Below, in pieces: positions 8,981 to 18,180 of a DNA stretch of 64,000 nt (its first letter is position 1; each line of letters begins with the position of its first letter). The stretch is from Clostridium scatologenes (GTDB lineage: Bacteria; Bacillota; Clostridia; Clostridiales; Clostridiaceae): NCBI RefSeq assembly GCF_000968375.1, contig NZ_CP009933.1, forward strand, positions 372,001 to 436,000, read 5' to 3'. A model generated the notes under the pieces. The model was given only the letters and a program-made list of their open reading frames with translations, was not told the DNA's origin and did no database searches. The position numbers and the translations under genes are program-made.

Positions 8981-9517
8981 ATGATTAAAATTAACGGCAA
9001 GAGTATAATAATAAAGAAAGGAGATATTACAAAAGAAGAAACAGATGCTATAGTTAATCCTGCAAATGGATCGTTGAAGCATGGTGGAGGTGCAGCGGCA
9101 GCAATAGTAAAAGCAGGTGGAATGCAGATACAAAAGGATAGCAATAATTTAGTTAAAAAGAGAGGTTTTCTAGATGTAACTAATTGTGTTGTTACCGATG
9201 GATATAAATTGCCATGCAAATTTATATTACATGTGGTAGGGCCTAGAATGGGAGAAGGAAATGAAGAAGAAAAATTAAAAAAGGCAGTTGATAATGTACT
9301 AAATGTGGCAGAAGCATATGGATTAAAGTCTATATCTATGCCAGCCATAAGCTCAGGGATATTTGGATTTCCCAAGGATAGATGTGCGGACATATTATTA
9401 GAAACTGTAATGAGCTTTTTTAAAAGCGAGGCTGATAGTTTAGAAACTGTAGTTATGTGCAATTATGATGATGAAACCTATAACATATTTTTAGAAAAGG
9501 AAAAAGAATATGTTTAA
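8981..9517 (+). CDS. Macro-domain protein (ADP-ribose binding / O-acetyl-ADP-ribose deacetylase-like)
   Basis: A single macro domain of 178 residues. The first ligand loop reads A-I-V-N-P-A-N-G-S-L-K-H-G-G-G-A-A-A-A-I and the second S-S-G-I-F-G-F-P, the two hallmarks of ADP-ribose-binding macro domains. Family members remove ADP-ribose from proteins or nucleic acids, or deacetylate O-acetyl-ADP-ribose. The ATG at 8981 was chosen because AAGGTGGGG lies 7 bases upstream; the earlier in-frame GTG is within that site. The gene is divergent from the large helicase gene, with about 200 bases between them, so a shared role is possible but not shown. Confidence 0.9.
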   Translation: MIKINGKSIIIKKGDITKEETDAIVNPANGSLKHGGGAAAAIVKAGGMQIQKDSNNLVKKRGFLDVTNCVVTDGYKLPCKFILHVVGPRMGEGNEEEKLKKAVDNVLNVAEAYGLKSISMPAISSGIFGFPKDRCADILLETVMSFFKSEADSLETVVMCNYDDETYNIFLEKEKEYV

Positions 9518-9628
9518 AATTTATTAACATGTTTGACAATATGTTGTAACAGTGGCCAATTAAAATTAAAAAAGCAATACAACTATTTGTTAATCTTTGA
9601 TTAATGGTTTAAAGTTGGGGGATTGAAC

Positions 9629-10309
9629 ATGAATAAAACTATATTGATTGTAGATGATGAAGAGAGAATGAGATTTTTAATAGATGCCTATTTAAAAAAA
9701 GAAGGCTTTAATGTGCTTCAAGCAGAAAATGGTAAGGATGCTTTGAAAATTTTTAAAGGAAATATTGTGGAATTAGTGGTATTGGATATAATGATGCCTG
9801 TCATGGATGGATGGACAACTTGTAAAGAAATTAGAAAAATATCTCAAGTTCCAGTTATTATGCTTACTGCAAAAGCAGAGGATGAAGATCAAATATTGGG
9901 ATTTGAGTTAGGAACAGACAACTATGTTACAAAACCTTTCAGTCCTAAATTGTTAGTAGCTAAAGTAAAAGCACTTTTAAAGAGAGCTTATCCAGATGAA
10001 AGCAATCAAGATAACTTTTTTGATGGGCTTTATATAAATGAAAAGGCTCATGAAACGAAGGTTAATGATGAAGATATATACTTGTCTCCAAAAGAATTTG
10101 AATTGTTAAGTTATTTTGTTAAAAATAAAGGAATGGTGCTTAGTAGAGAACAAATTTTGGATTCGGTATGGGGAATGGATTACTATGGAGATCTAAGAAC
10201 TGTTGATACTCATATAAAGAGACTTAGAGAGAAACTTGGTGAAAAGGCATATTTAATATCTACCGTAAGAGGAACAGGATATAAATTTGAAACGAAAGGA
10301 TATGCTTAG
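9629..10309 (+). CDS. OmpR/PhoB-family response regulator
   Basis: The 226-residue protein has a receiver domain with the acidic pocket D-D-E near residue 10, phospho-acceptor D53 (L-V-V-L-D-I-M-M-P) and the conserved K-P-F segment, then a winged-helix DNA-binding domain (S-P-K-E-F-E-L-L, then R-T-V-D-T-H-I-K-R-L-R-E-K-L). The ATG at 9629 follows TTGGGGG; an upstream TTG is less likely. The partner kinase begins 11 bases after the stop, so the two are one operon. The first gene after the pair is the LtaS-like enzyme, which hints at envelope sensing; this is context only. Confidence 0.92.
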   Translation: MNKTILIVDDEERMRFLIDAYLKKEGFNVLQAENGKDALKIFKGNIVELVVLDIMMPVMDGWTTCKEIRKISQVPVIMLTAKAEDEDQILGFELGTDNYVTKPFSPKLLVAKVKALLKRAYPDESNQDNFFDGLYINEKAHETKVNDEDIYLSPKEFELLSYFVKNKGMVLSREQILDSVWGMDYYGDLRTVDTHIKRLREKLGEKAYLISTVRGTGYKFETKGYA

Positions 10310-10320
10310 GTGTATTGAAG

Positions 10321-11868
10321 ATGAAATTAAACATAAAATTTTTAAGAGGTAGTATATCAAATAAGATAAATAGAAGTATAACTTGGAAGTTATTTATTGT
10401 AACTTTTATAGTTTTTATAATTTTTATAAGTACTAATTTTTTAATTCAATCTTTATTCTTTGAAAAATTTTATGTGAGTAAGAAAAAAGCTAATTTGCAA
10501 GATGGTATACAAAAATTCAAGATAAGTTATAATAAAGCTAAAACTCAAGAAAAAGAAATGGAACTTATAAAAGAATTTGAAGAAAGTAATAATGCTAAAT
10601 TAGCCATATTAGATAATAATGGTAATTTGAAATTTATAGTGAAATCTAATAACGAAAAAGCAGATAATTTAAAAATTAGAATCATCAATGAAGTTATAAA
10701 GTCTTGGACAATAAGCTCTGATATTATGGAAATCATGAAAAAGGAAGATAAGACTATAACAAGAATAACTTCTAAGAAAAGTAATGAAGTGAGGACTCTA
10801 GTAATTGCTACGTCTAATGTTAATAAAGGAAATATAATATTTGCTATATCTTCACTTCAGCCTGTAAATGAAGCATCTTTAGTAATAAAAGAATTTTATT
10901 TTTACTTTTATATAGGAGCGGTAATACTGATTATTATATTATCATTATTGTATTCTAATATGATATCAAAACCGCTTTTAAAAATTAATGAAACAGCATC
11001 TAAAATGGCAGCTTTAGATTTTTCGGAAAAATGTTATATAAAAAGAGAAGATGAAATAGGAAATTTATCTAATACTTTAAATTTTTTATCAGAGAATTTA
11101 AATGAAGCATTGACTTCATTAAAAGAGGCTAATATTAAGCTAGAAAATGATATAGAAAAAGAAAGAGCATTAGAAAAAATGAGAAAGGAGTTTGTTGCCG
11201 CAGTTTCTCATGAATTAAAAACTCCTATAAGTTTGATAGAAGGGTATGCTGAAGGAATTAAAGATGGCATATTTGAAAGCGATGATAAGGACTATTACAT
11301 AGATATAATAATAGATGAATCTAAGAGGATGGGGAATTTGGTTTATGATATGTTGGATTTATCTCAGTTAGAATCTGGAAATTTTAAATTAGTTAAGGAA
11401 GAATTTTTTGCGCATAAACTTATAGAATCAACTATTAAAAGATTTTCAGCACCAATAGAGAATAATTTTATAGATTTTAAATTGAATTTAGAGCAGGATA
11501 TAAAAATATATGCAGATTGGAGAAGAATCGAGCAGGTTTTAATTAATTTTATTACTAATGCTATAAGGCATACTGGAGAGCATGGGTATATTAAGATAAG
11601 TTTAGAAAGACTAGAAAATAATAAAGCTTTAGTGTATGTAGAAAATAGTGGTAAACAAATACCAGAAGATGAAATGGATAAAATATGGAGCAAATTTTAT
11701 AAAATAGATAAGTCAGGGAACAGAAAGTTAGGTGGAACAGGAGTAGGCCTTGCTATAGTGAAAAATATACTTATGCTCCATGGATATGATTATGGTGTGA
11801 AAAATATAAACAATGGTGTTAGGTTTTATTTTATAGTGAGTTTATATAAGGCATCTTCAAAAAAATAA
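10321..11868 (+). CDS. Membrane sensor histidine kinase paired with the upstream regulator
   Basis: About 515 residues. An N-terminal membrane helix is followed by an extracytoplasmic region of about 130 residues, a second helix near 195-215, and a HAMP domain (I-S-K-P-L-L-K-I-N-E-T-A-S-K-M-A). The HisKA box has phospho-acceptor H297 (A-V-S-H-E-L-K-T-P-I), and the catalytic domain carries an N-box (F-I-T-N-A-I-R-H) and G-G-T-G-V-G-L-A-I-V. The start at ATG 10321 is favoured by TTAGGTG 8 bases upstream. The input signal is unknown. A hairpin begins in the last codons. Confidence 0.92.
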   Translation: MKLNIKFLRGSISNKINRSITWKLFIVTFIVFIIFISTNFLIQSLFFEKFYVSKKKANLQDGIQKFKISYNKAKTQEKEMELIKEFEESNNAKLAILDNNGNLKFIVKSNNEKADNLKIRIINEVIKSWTISSDIMEIMKKEDKTITRITSKKSNEVRTLVIATSNVNKGNIIFAISSLQPVNEASLVIKEFYFYFYIGAVILIIILSLLYSNMISKPLLKINETASKMAALDFSEKCYIKREDEIGNLSNTLNFLSENLNEALTSLKEANIKLENDIEKERALEKMRKEFVAAVSHELKTPISLIEGYAEGIKDGIFESDDKDYYIDIIIDESKRMGNLVYDMLDLSQLESGNFKLVKEEFFAHKLIESTIKRFSAPIENNFIDFKLNLEQDIKIYADWRRIEQVLINFITNAIRHTGEHGYIKISLERLENNKALVYVENSGKQIPEDEMDKIWSKFYKIDKSGNRKLGGTGVGLAIVKNILMLHGYDYGVKNINNGVRFYFIVSLYKASSKK

Positions 11869-11896
11869 CTGGACTAATTATTTTCTTGAAGATGCC
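11850..11896 (+). terminator. Probable terminator at the 3' end of the kinase gene
   Basis: A perfect 11-bp stem GGCATCTTCAA (11850-11860) / TTGAAGATGCC (11886-11896) overlaps the stop codon of the kinase. The loop is 25 bases and the downstream T-run is short, so termination may be partial. Confidence 0.5.
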
Positions 11897-12027
11897 TGAG
11901 TAATTTTAAAAATAATCCTTCTATAATTTCTTGCTTTTATAAAGATATTCACAATTTATTCATTAACTTGTCACGAATATGTAATTTAATCATAGTAATA
12001 TAAGTTTATAAGTTAGGAGGGTTATAA

Positions 12028-13950
12028 GTGAATAATATAAAATTAAAAATAAAAAATAAAATACATTTTGAAATAAATGATAAGACAAAGTTTTATATAG
12101 ATAAACTAATGTTAAATATTAGGGATAATTTAGATTTAATTTTGTTTTTGATTATAATATATGTAAAAGTCATGCATTATGGAAAACAAATATCTCCAGA
12201 TTATTTTTATTCTAAGGTAAATAGACCTATTATAGCTTCTATATTGATATTGGTTAGTTTCTTTACATTGTTTAAACAAAGTAGAAGAATAAAAATGTTA
12301 TTCATATTAGATATTTTAATAAGTTTAATCTTAATATCAGATATTATATATTTTAGATATTACAAAGATGTAATAACAGTTTCAGCTGTAAAAAATGTAA
12401 AACTTTTAACTGGAGTATCTGCTAGTGTAAAAAGTTTAATTAACATAAAAGATTTTTTATATTTAATAGACATAGTATTTCTTGTACCTATCATGAAAAA
12501 GTTTAAAGTTGTAAATAACAATAAAAAAATATTTTTAAGAAAAGTTTGTACGTTTATGATGACATTACTTATTGGAGTTGCGATAGATACTCAATCTGTT
12601 TATGCAGTATCTAAAGAACAGCCGACTCTTATAAGTTCTATGAGTGATAGGGTATATTTAACAAAAATGATAGGAAATATTAATTTTCATGCTATAGATG
12701 CATACAATTTTGTAAGTACATCTATAAGAAATTCATCTAAGCTTTCAAACGAAAGAGAGCAGGAAATAAAAGACTTTTTGGCTAAAAATAATGAAAGTAC
12801 GGGAACTAACTTAAAAGGTGCAGCAGAAGGAAAAAACCTTATAATGATACAGGTGGAAGCACTACAGGGGTTTGTAATAAACCAAAAAATAAATGGACAA
12901 GAAATAACTCCAAATTTAAATAGATGGATAAATAAAAGCATGTATTTTGATAATTATTTTTATCAAGTAGCAGGAGGAAATACTTCTGATGCAGAGTTCA
13001 TGTCCAATAATTCATTATATCCTGCAGAATCAGGTGCGGCTTATTATAGTTATAGTGGTGATTCCTATAGTTCTCTGGCTAAAGAACTTAAAGAGAAACA
13101 ATATGGCACTGCAGCTTTCCATGCCAATAATGAAGGATTTTGGAATAGAAATGTAATGTATCCAGTGCAGGGATTTGATAAGTTTTATGGACAACATAGC
13201 TTTAATATAGATGAGAATGTTGGGCTTGGTCTTAGTGATAAATCATTTTTAAATCAAAGCTTGGATAAGCTGAAAACTCTTAAGCAACCTTATTATTCGT
13301 TCTTAGTAACACTTAGTAGCCATTATCCTTATGATGACACAAAAGGATATGGAGATTTTAATGTAGGTGAATATGAAGGAACTCTTTTAGGAAACTATTT
13401 AAAGGGAATACATTATACAGATGAACAATTAGGAACATTTTTAGATAAATTGGAAAAAGAAAAAATGTTAGATAATTCAATTGTAGTTCTATATGGCGAC
13501 CATTTTGCAATTCCGAAAGATAATGAACAGGAGCTTTATAAATTCGAAAAAATAAATAATGCGACTGATTATGATTGGGTGAAATCTCAAAAAGTGCCAA
13601 TGTTTATACATTTTCCTGGAGATGAAAATAAAGGCGTAAATCATACTTATTCATCACAAATGGATTTGTATCCTACTTTAGCTAATATGTTTAATTTACC
13701 TAAACAATATATGTTGGGAAAAGATATTTTAAATAGTGATAGTGGTAAGGTTATTTTTAGAAATGGGTCTTTTACAAATGGAAAGGCATTTTATGTGTCA
13801 TGGACCAATACCTATTACGATGTAAAAACAGGAGAAAAAATAGAAGAAACTGAAGCTTTAAAAGCCGAAAAAGAACAATATTTGAAAGAACTTCAGTATT
13901 CTGACGATATATTGAATCATAATTTAATAAAGGACTTCAAAGGAAAATAA
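12028..13950 (+). CDS. ltaS: LTA synthase family sulfatase-fold phosphoglycerol transferase
   Basis: A 640-residue membrane enzyme: about five N-terminal transmembrane helices, then an extracellular sulfatase-fold domain from about residue 260. The metal/catalytic motifs of LtaS are present: an N-L-I-M-I-Q-V-E segment, the nucleophile T319 in G-G-N-T-S-D-A-E-F, Y-S-F-L-V-T-L-S-S-H-Y-P, and V-V-L-Y-G-D-H. The family polymerises glycerol phosphate from phosphatidylglycerol onto a glycolipid (lipoteichoic acid) or transfers it to other polymers. The GTG start follows TTAGGAGGG. Clostridia often carry several paralogs, so whether this is the main LTA polymerase is uncertain. Confidence 0.9.
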   Translation: MNNIKLKIKNKIHFEINDKTKFYIDKLMLNIRDNLDLILFLIIIYVKVMHYGKQISPDYFYSKVNRPIIASILILVSFFTLFKQSRRIKMLFILDILISLILISDIIYFRYYKDVITVSAVKNVKLLTGVSASVKSLINIKDFLYLIDIVFLVPIMKKFKVVNNNKKIFLRKVCTFMMTLLIGVAIDTQSVYAVSKEQPTLISSMSDRVYLTKMIGNINFHAIDAYNFVSTSIRNSSKLSNEREQEIKDFLAKNNESTGTNLKGAAEGKNLIMIQVEALQGFVINQKINGQEITPNLNRWINKSMYFDNYFYQVAGGNTSDAEFMSNNSLYPAESGAAYYSYSGDSYSSLAKELKEKQYGTAAFHANNEGFWNRNVMYPVQGFDKFYGQHSFNIDENVGLGLSDKSFLNQSLDKLKTLKQPYYSFLVTLSSHYPYDDTKGYGDFNVGEYEGTLLGNYLKGIHYTDEQLGTFLDKLEKEKMLDNSIVVLYGDHFAIPKDNEQELYKFEKINNATDYDWVKSQKVPMFIHFPGDENKGVNHTYSSQMDLYPTLANMFNLPKQYMLGKDILNSDSGKVIFRNGSFTNGKAFYVSWTNTYYDVKTGEKIEETEALKAEKEQYLKELQYSDDILNHNLIKDFKGK

Positions 13951-14062
13951 ATAGAATTGAAATTTATTTTTATTGGAGTATCATTTATGTTAGTGAAAAG
14001 TATTTTTTCTTAAGTGGATTTATGATTTAAACATTAATTTAAATTAAGGTGGTGTGAGGATA

Positions 14063-14167
14063 GTGAATGGTGTAGATATTGAAAAGTTTAAAAGTTTATC
14101 CTTTGATGTAATAATTATAAGTATAATTTATTTTACTGTTAATCTTATTAAAAAGTGTTTAACTTAA
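14063..14167 (+). CDS. Possible 34-residue single-pass membrane peptide
   Basis: A short frame beginning with GTG after AAGGTGGTGTGAGGA. The predicted peptide is M-N-G-V-D-I-E-K-F-K-S-L-S-F, then a hydrophobic stretch of about 16 residues rich in Ile, then K-K-C-L-T. The strong ribosome binding site and membrane-like profile favour a real small protein, but no family is recognised and AT-rich DNA can produce this by chance. Confidence 0.4.
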   Translation: MNGVDIEKFKSLSFDVIIISIIYFTVNLIKKCLT

Positions 14168-14274
14168 TTAGGTATTGTGTGATTTTAAATAAGATATTAG
14201 TATAACTCTTGTTGTTCAGTGTTTACTATGATACCATGTAGTAAAGTCGCTTATTAGCAGGAGGTAGAAATTAA

Positions 14275-14928
14275 ATGATTAAAGCAATCTTATTTGATTT
14301 AGATGGAACACTTATAAATACTAATGATCTTATTGTAAAGAGTTTTAAATATGCATTTAACAAACATTTTAATAGAGATATTTCAAGAGAAGAAATAGTA
14401 AGGACTTTTGGAGAACCTTTAAGGGATGCTATGGCAAGATATGACAGTGAAAATGCTGATTTGCTTTTAAATCTTTTTAGAAGTTTCAATGAAAGTAAGC
14501 ATGATGAATTAGCTACAAAATTTAGTGGTGTAGAAGAAGGTCTTAAAATTTTAAAGAGAATGGACATAAAACTTGCTGTAGTTACTTCAAAAAGAAGGAA
14601 TATGGCACTTAGAGGTCTTGAACTTATAAATATATATAAATATATGGATGTTGTAGTATGTCCTGAAGATACAAAGAAGCATAAGCCTTTAGGAGATCCA
14701 GCATTAAAGGCTTGTGAGTTACTTAACATTTTACCAGAAGAAGCTATAATGGTTGGAGATAGCCATAATGATATACTTTGTGGGAGAAATGCTGGGTGCA
14801 AAACTTGCTTAGTAAAATATACAGCTCTTTCATTAAAGGAACTTATAGAATATAAACCGGATTACATTATAGATAGTATTGAGGATTTAACGGAAATTTG
14901 TAAATCTGCTGAGAAAAATGTAATATAA
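14275..14928 (+). CDS. ppaX: HAD-family phosphatase, pyrophosphatase PpaX-like
   Basis: A 217-residue HAD hydrolase, the size of Bacillus PpaX (216). Motif I is F-D-L-D-G-T-L-I-N-T-N-D at residues 6-17, motif II is V-V-T-S-K-R-R near 103-109, a lysine motif K-K-H-K-P-L-G-D-P follows, and motif IV is V-G-D-S-H-N-D-I. The cap has the alpha-helical architecture of the phosphoglycolate phosphatase/PpaX subfamily. PpaX hydrolyses pyrophosphate released by HPr(Ser-P) turnover; phosphoglycolate phosphatase is the main alternative, and no hprK lies next to the gene. The GGAGG site places the ATG clearly. Confidence 0.8.
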   Translation: MIKAILFDLDGTLINTNDLIVKSFKYAFNKHFNRDISREEIVRTFGEPLRDAMARYDSENADLLLNLFRSFNESKHDELATKFSGVEEGLKILKRMDIKLAVVTSKRRNMALRGLELINIYKYMDVVVCPEDTKKHKPLGDPALKACELLNILPEEAIMVGDSHNDILCGRNAGCKTCLVKYTALSLKELIEYKPDYIIDSIEDLTEICKSAEKNVI

Positions 14929-14948
14929 ATATCAAAATAAGATATGAA

Positions 14949-14985
14949 AAATAGTAGACCAAGCGTATTGGATCTGCTATTTTTT
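14949..14985 (+). terminator. Rho-independent terminator after the PpaX-like gene
   Basis: AATAGTAGA pairs with TCTGCTATT (one G-U pair) around a 14-base loop, followed by a run of T. Confidence 0.7.
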
Positions 14986-15091
14986 ATATCTTATTTTCAT
15001 AATGTTAAAAAATTATGCATATATAACTTGTAGAAAAACATATTTTAGAAGTTTATCTAATAATTTTAATCGGTGGTGAATATTATAAAAA

Positions 15092-15385
15092 ATGAGCTTG
15101 TTAAGGTTTTTGATAGCAGCTTTAATAGTTGAAGCTTTATGGGAAACAACAAAGATGTTCTGGCAGGATGGCAAATTTAGCTATGATAGACTTGGTGCCT
15201 TAGCTTTTGGAGAACTTATAGCTATAGGATCCAATATAGATTTAATGAATGCAGTGGGACTTCCAATAAGTATACCTTATATGGGAATGATACTTACAGG
15301 AGTAATTATATCTAGAGGATCGAATTTCATGCACGACTTTTTAGATAGTATAAATAATTTTCAAAAAAGAAGTAGAGGAAAATGA
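15092..15385 (+). CDS. Small membrane protein of unknown function, 97 residues
   Basis: The protein opens with a hydrophobic helix (L-L-R-F-L-I-A-A-L-I-V-E-A-L-W) and has two more hydrophobic stretches near residues 35-50 and 58-75, ending in a basic tail. The organisation resembles phage-holin-like or small integral membrane proteins, but no family is recognised. The only good ribosome binding site (GGTGGTGA) is about 13 bases from the ATG, longer than usual, and there is an in-frame stop just upstream, so the start is constrained. It sits between ppaX and another membrane-anchored unknown. Confidence 0.65.
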   Translation: MSLLRFLIAALIVEALWETTKMFWQDGKFSYDRLGALAFGELIAIGSNIDLMNAVGLPISIPYMGMILTGVIISRGSNFMHDFLDSINNFQKRSRGK

Positions 15386-15460
15386 TTTAAAGTATAAAAA
15401 TGCTTTTTTATAGAAAAAATAATTTAAAAACATTTTGTTACTAATATTTAAGGAGGAAAA

Positions 15461-16090
15461 ATGATAAACAGCTTGCCTCAACATCTTATAACACCGGTAA
15501 TATCTTTTATATCAATAATACTTGGAGCAATAATTGGAGGTATTTTTGGTTGGTTTACAACTAAAAAATCTACTGATAGGAATATAGAAGTTCAAAACAA
15601 AATAGTAGAGGATAATAGAAAATACCAAGAGAGCATAAGAGAAAAAAGAAGCCGTCAATATGCTAATATAATAAGATTAGATTTATGTACTGCTATTTTT
15701 CAAAGTATTAGACTCTTAAAATCATTTAATGATAAAAATAGTGTAGATATGTATCCTATACCTATGGATAGTGAATATTCAAGTGGTGTTGCTTATTTAA
15801 AAAATGAATTTGATTTAAAAGAATTAAGTTATATATACCAGTTATATGGGATCATAGAAAAGCTAAATAGAGATACAAATGAGTTTAATTATTATGATAA
15901 TAATAGTTATAATTCGGTAAAAATAGATTGTGCAATGCTTTTAAAAAAGCTCTATGGAGAAAATTTGGAGAAAGTAGTTAATATGGATATAGATAGTGTA
16001 ACATATAAACAGTTATATGAAAATGAAATTGTAAAAAAAGGCTATAGAAACATTTTATCTAAGTTAGATGAAATTTGTTCGAAAGAATAA
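15461..16090 (+). CDS. Membrane-anchored protein of unknown function, 209 residues
   Basis: A single N-terminal transmembrane helix (about residues 11-32, with a G-A-I-I-G-G-I-F-G-W glycine pattern) is followed by a strongly charged, probably coiled-coil stretch (residues 35-65) and a helical cytosolic domain. The start follows TAAGGAGG. The layout, one membrane anchor with a coiled linker and soluble domain, is common in clostridial orphan proteins and in some toxin or defence effectors, but no motif was recognised. Confidence 0.7.
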   Translation: MINSLPQHLITPVISFISIILGAIIGGIFGWFTTKKSTDRNIEVQNKIVEDNRKYQESIREKRSRQYANIIRLDLCTAIFQSIRLLKSFNDKNSVDMYPIPMDSEYSSGVAYLKNEFDLKELSYIYQLYGIIEKLNRDTNEFNYYDNNSYNSVKIDCAMLLKKLYGENLEKVVNMDIDSVTYKQLYENEIVKKGYRNILSKLDEICSKE

Positions 16091-16197
16091 TATTTATAAA
16101 ACTTATTTGCAAAAGAATAAATTCATGGAAAGGAAGGATTAAAATATATATAATAAAAAAACGCCTCTGAGCAAAACTATAAAAAGGAGGTGGTCTT

Positions 16198-16383
16198 ATG
16201 ACTTATCGTTCAATGGCAAAAACAGCACCAGATAAAACTCAAGATTTAGAACAAAAAAATCCAGAAAACACTCAAGCTCAATCTGTACAGAGTACTGACA
16301 TGCATACAAAGACCCATTGGAAGGTTCATAGTGCAGAAGAAGGAGAATTTAAATGTGAAAATGAAATAAGAAAGCAAATATAA
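16198..16383 (+). CDS. Small hydrophilic protein of unknown function, 61 residues
   Basis: The ATG follows AAAAAGGAGGTGG, a nearly ideal ribosome binding site. The predicted protein is polar, rich in Gln, Thr, Lys and Glu, with one Cys, and has no membrane segment. No family is recognised. It is immediately followed by the long inverted repeat at 16391-16535, which may serve as its transcript end. Confidence 0.55.
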   Translation: MTYRSMAKTAPDKTQDLEQKNPENTQAQSVQSTDMHTKTHWKVHSAEEGEFKCENEIRKQI

Positions 16384-16390
16384 TGTTATG

Positions 16391-16535
16391 TAACTAAGCG
16401 AAGCAACTTTTAATTGTATTACAGCTGATATATGTTGTTCAGGAACTATTTGCTTCATCAAGAAGTTCTAAAATTTTTCATATGTTCCTTCACAAAATAT
16501 ATCAGTCTCCATACAATTAAAAGTTGCTTCTTAGT
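16391..16535. repeat. Long inverted repeat, MITE-like element 1
   Basis: A perfect 20-bp inverted repeat at 16400-16419 and 16511-16530, with inner arms (AGCTGATATAT at 16423-16433 against ATATATCAGT at 16497-16506) and partly matching outer flanks (ACTAA / TTAGT). The whole could fold into a hairpin of about 140 bases. There is no T-run after the right arm, so it is not a simple intrinsic terminator. It lies in a 350-base gap before the MntR-like gene. Confidence 0.7.
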
Positions 16536-16589
16536 GCATTTGAGTATACGCAATATTATTTGAAAACACTTAAAAATTATATTTAAATT

Positions 16590-16626
16590 ATATATTTAAA
16601 GCACAGGTTTATCCTAAAAAGTTGTG
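16590..16626. repeat. Degenerate half-copy of the 21141-21254 inverted repeat
   Basis: ATATATTTAAAGC at 16590-16602 and CCTAAAAAGTTGTG at 16613-16626 match, in order and spacing, the right arm of the element at 21141-21254. No left arm is visible nearby. The rest of the gap to the MntR-like gene shows no gene. Confidence 0.5.
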
Positions 16627-16734
16627 AGGCACTGCACCATATAGTACATGATGCATATTATATGAGTATACAGTTCTATTTTTCGAAGATAAGTTATAAA
16701 ATAAAAAAGAGAAATATTTTAGTAGGTGGAAAAA

Positions 16735-17208
16735 GTGGCAAATGAAGACTTTTTCACTTTTAGTGAATATATGAAAAAGGAATGTGATGTACTAACGGCT
16801 TCTATGGAAGACTATTTGGAAATGATTTATAGATTATCAGAAAAAGTAGGTTTTACACGTATACATGAATTAGCGAAAGCTTTAAATGTACAACCTCCTT
16901 CTGCAACTAAGATGGTACAAAAATTATCAGAATTAAAGTTTGTAAAGTATGAAAAGTATGGAATTATAATCTTGACTAAAGAAGGTAAAAGTATGGGAAA
17001 ATACCTACTTAATAGACATAATATAATAGAAGCATTTTTTAAAATTTTGGGGATTTCTAATAGAATTCTTGAGCAAACTGAAAAGGTAGAGCACACTATA
17101 AATGATGAAACTGTACAATATTTGCAAGATTTTGTTAACTTTTTAAAATTAAGGCCAGAAATAGTAGATGATTTTGTAATGTTTAGAAAAAGTAAGAAAG
17201 TTAAGTGA
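16735..17208 (+). CDS. DtxR/MntR-family metal-dependent transcriptional regulator
   Basis: About 157 residues. The HTH region matches MntR/DtxR strongly: S-M-E-D-Y-L-E-M-I-Y-R-L-S, then T-R-I-H-E-L-A-K-A-L-N-V and P-P-S-A-T-K-M-V-Q-K-L. Metal ligands of the family are present: Asp/Glu in M-E-D-Y-L-E, His in N-R-H-N-I-I-E, and E-Q-T-E-K-V-E-H. The protein should repress manganese or iron uptake genes when metal-loaded. No metal transporter is adjacent. The start was placed at the GTG at 16735 because TAGGTGGA lies just upstream; the GTG at 16726 is inside that site. Confidence 0.88.
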   Translation: MANEDFFTFSEYMKKECDVLTASMEDYLEMIYRLSEKVGFTRIHELAKALNVQPPSATKMVQKLSELKFVKYEKYGIIILTKEGKSMGKYLLNRHNIIEAFFKILGISNRILEQTEKVEHTINDETVQYLQDFVNFLKLRPEIVDDFVMFRKSKKVK

Positions 17209-17211
17209 AAT

Positions 17212-17259
17212 TTGACTTAAGGTGAAACATTAAATTTCATCTTAAGCCAATATTTTTTT
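17212..17259 (+). terminator. Terminator between the MntR-like gene and the GlnL-like gene
   Basis: A near-perfect 16-bp stem (17212-17227 with 17235-17250, two mismatches) with a 7-base loop and a long T-run on the right. It probably also serves the convergent minus-strand gene less efficiently. Confidence 0.8.
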
Positions 17260-18178
17260 ATAATCTTTTCTTTGACTCTATATAGAGAACTTTAACAAAC
17301 TTTTTAGTATTAATATGAACTGATGACATAGATGAGCTGCTTTCATTTTGTAATTCAAGCATTTTTTTTCGAACTTCTGTAAAATCGAAAAAAATAGCAG
17401 CATATTCTTCAAATTTAGGATTGGAATAGTCAGTTAAACCTAAGGAAGCTAGATGATTTAGTGCCTGATATATTGATCTTCGAATTCTTTGTTCTGAAGC
17501 TTTTATTTCTTTATTTAAATCCATTGAATCACATAGAGGTCCTAATTTTTTCATAGCTACATCAATAAAGATTTTCTTTAAAGAAGGAAATCCAAGGTCA
17601 AAAGGCTTTTCATTTTCACATTCAAACAAATATTGAACTATATCTAACAAATCTTTACTTCCACTTTCTACTATTATGCCTAGTTCTGTTAAAAGAAATT
17701 GACCAGAACTAGTTATGTCTTTGCTCATAAAAGAATGAACCTGCTTATCTTTTTCTTTATTAAATTGTAATACATTAAGTGTTTTTTGTATATCTTGTAT
17801 GGATTTTTCAAGCTGCATATGTTCAATTACTTTTTCAATAACAGATATCACCTCAAGTCTATTAATTGGTTTTGTAATATAATATTCAATTCCAAGAGAA
17901 TAGGCTTTTCCAATCATTTCTTTATCTTCTACTTGAGAAAGCATTATAGTTTTTCCAGAAAAACAATTGCCTAAATCATGGATTGTTTGAAGACCATCTT
18001 TAAGAGGCATTAATAAATCAATAATAATAATATCAACTTTTTTTGATTTCAATAATTGATTATTTATATTAGAACCATTTTCAGCTTCTACAACAACTTC
18101 GCCTAAATCATAATCTTCGATAATATCAGCTAGCATAGAACGAATAGCCTCATCATCATCAACAATGAAAAAATTCAT
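17258..18178 (-). CDS. glnL: GlnL/YcbB-type response regulator
   Basis: 306 residues: an N-terminal receiver (acidic D-D-D-E at 7-10, phospho-acceptor D54 in I-I-I-D-L-L-M-P, K-P-I near 105) followed by a YcbB-type output domain with L-L-T-E-L-G-I-I-V-E-S-G-S-K-D-L-L-D-I and a C-terminal R-I-R-R-S-I-Y-Q-A-L-N-H-L-A-S-L-G helix. This matches Bacillus GlnL (YcbB), which activates glutamine utilisation and uptake genes. The ATG at 18178 was chosen because GGGTGG lies upstream inside the kinase 3' end. The kinase gene ends 2 bases before it, so they are co-transcribed. Confidence 0.87.
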   Translation of the reverse strand: MNFFIVDDDEAIRSMLADIIEDYDLGEVVVEAENGSNINNQLLKSKKVDIIIIDLLMPLKDGLQTIHDLGNCFSGKTIMLSQVEDKEMIGKAYSLGIEYYITKPINRLEVISVIEKVIEHMQLEKSIQDIQKTLNVLQFNKEKDKQVHSFMSKDITSSGQFLLTELGIIVESGSKDLLDIVQYLFECENEKPFDLGFPSLKKIFIDVAMKKLGPLCDSMDLNKEIKASEQRIRRSIYQALNHLASLGLTDYSNPKFEEYAAIFFDFTEVRKKMLELQNESSSSMSSVHINTKKFVKVLYIESKKRL

Positions 18179-18180
18179 AT

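Noticed and set aside
8944..9462. 172-residue frame opposite the macro-domain gene
   Set aside because: The plus-strand macro domain has clear motifs and a ribosome binding site; the antisense frame does not.
14271..14801. 176-residue frame opposite the PpaX-like gene
   Set aside because: The HAD motifs are all on the plus strand; the antisense frame has no start signal.
16391..16535. CRISPR repeat
   Set aside because: A single inverted repeat, with no regularly spaced direct repeats or spacers.
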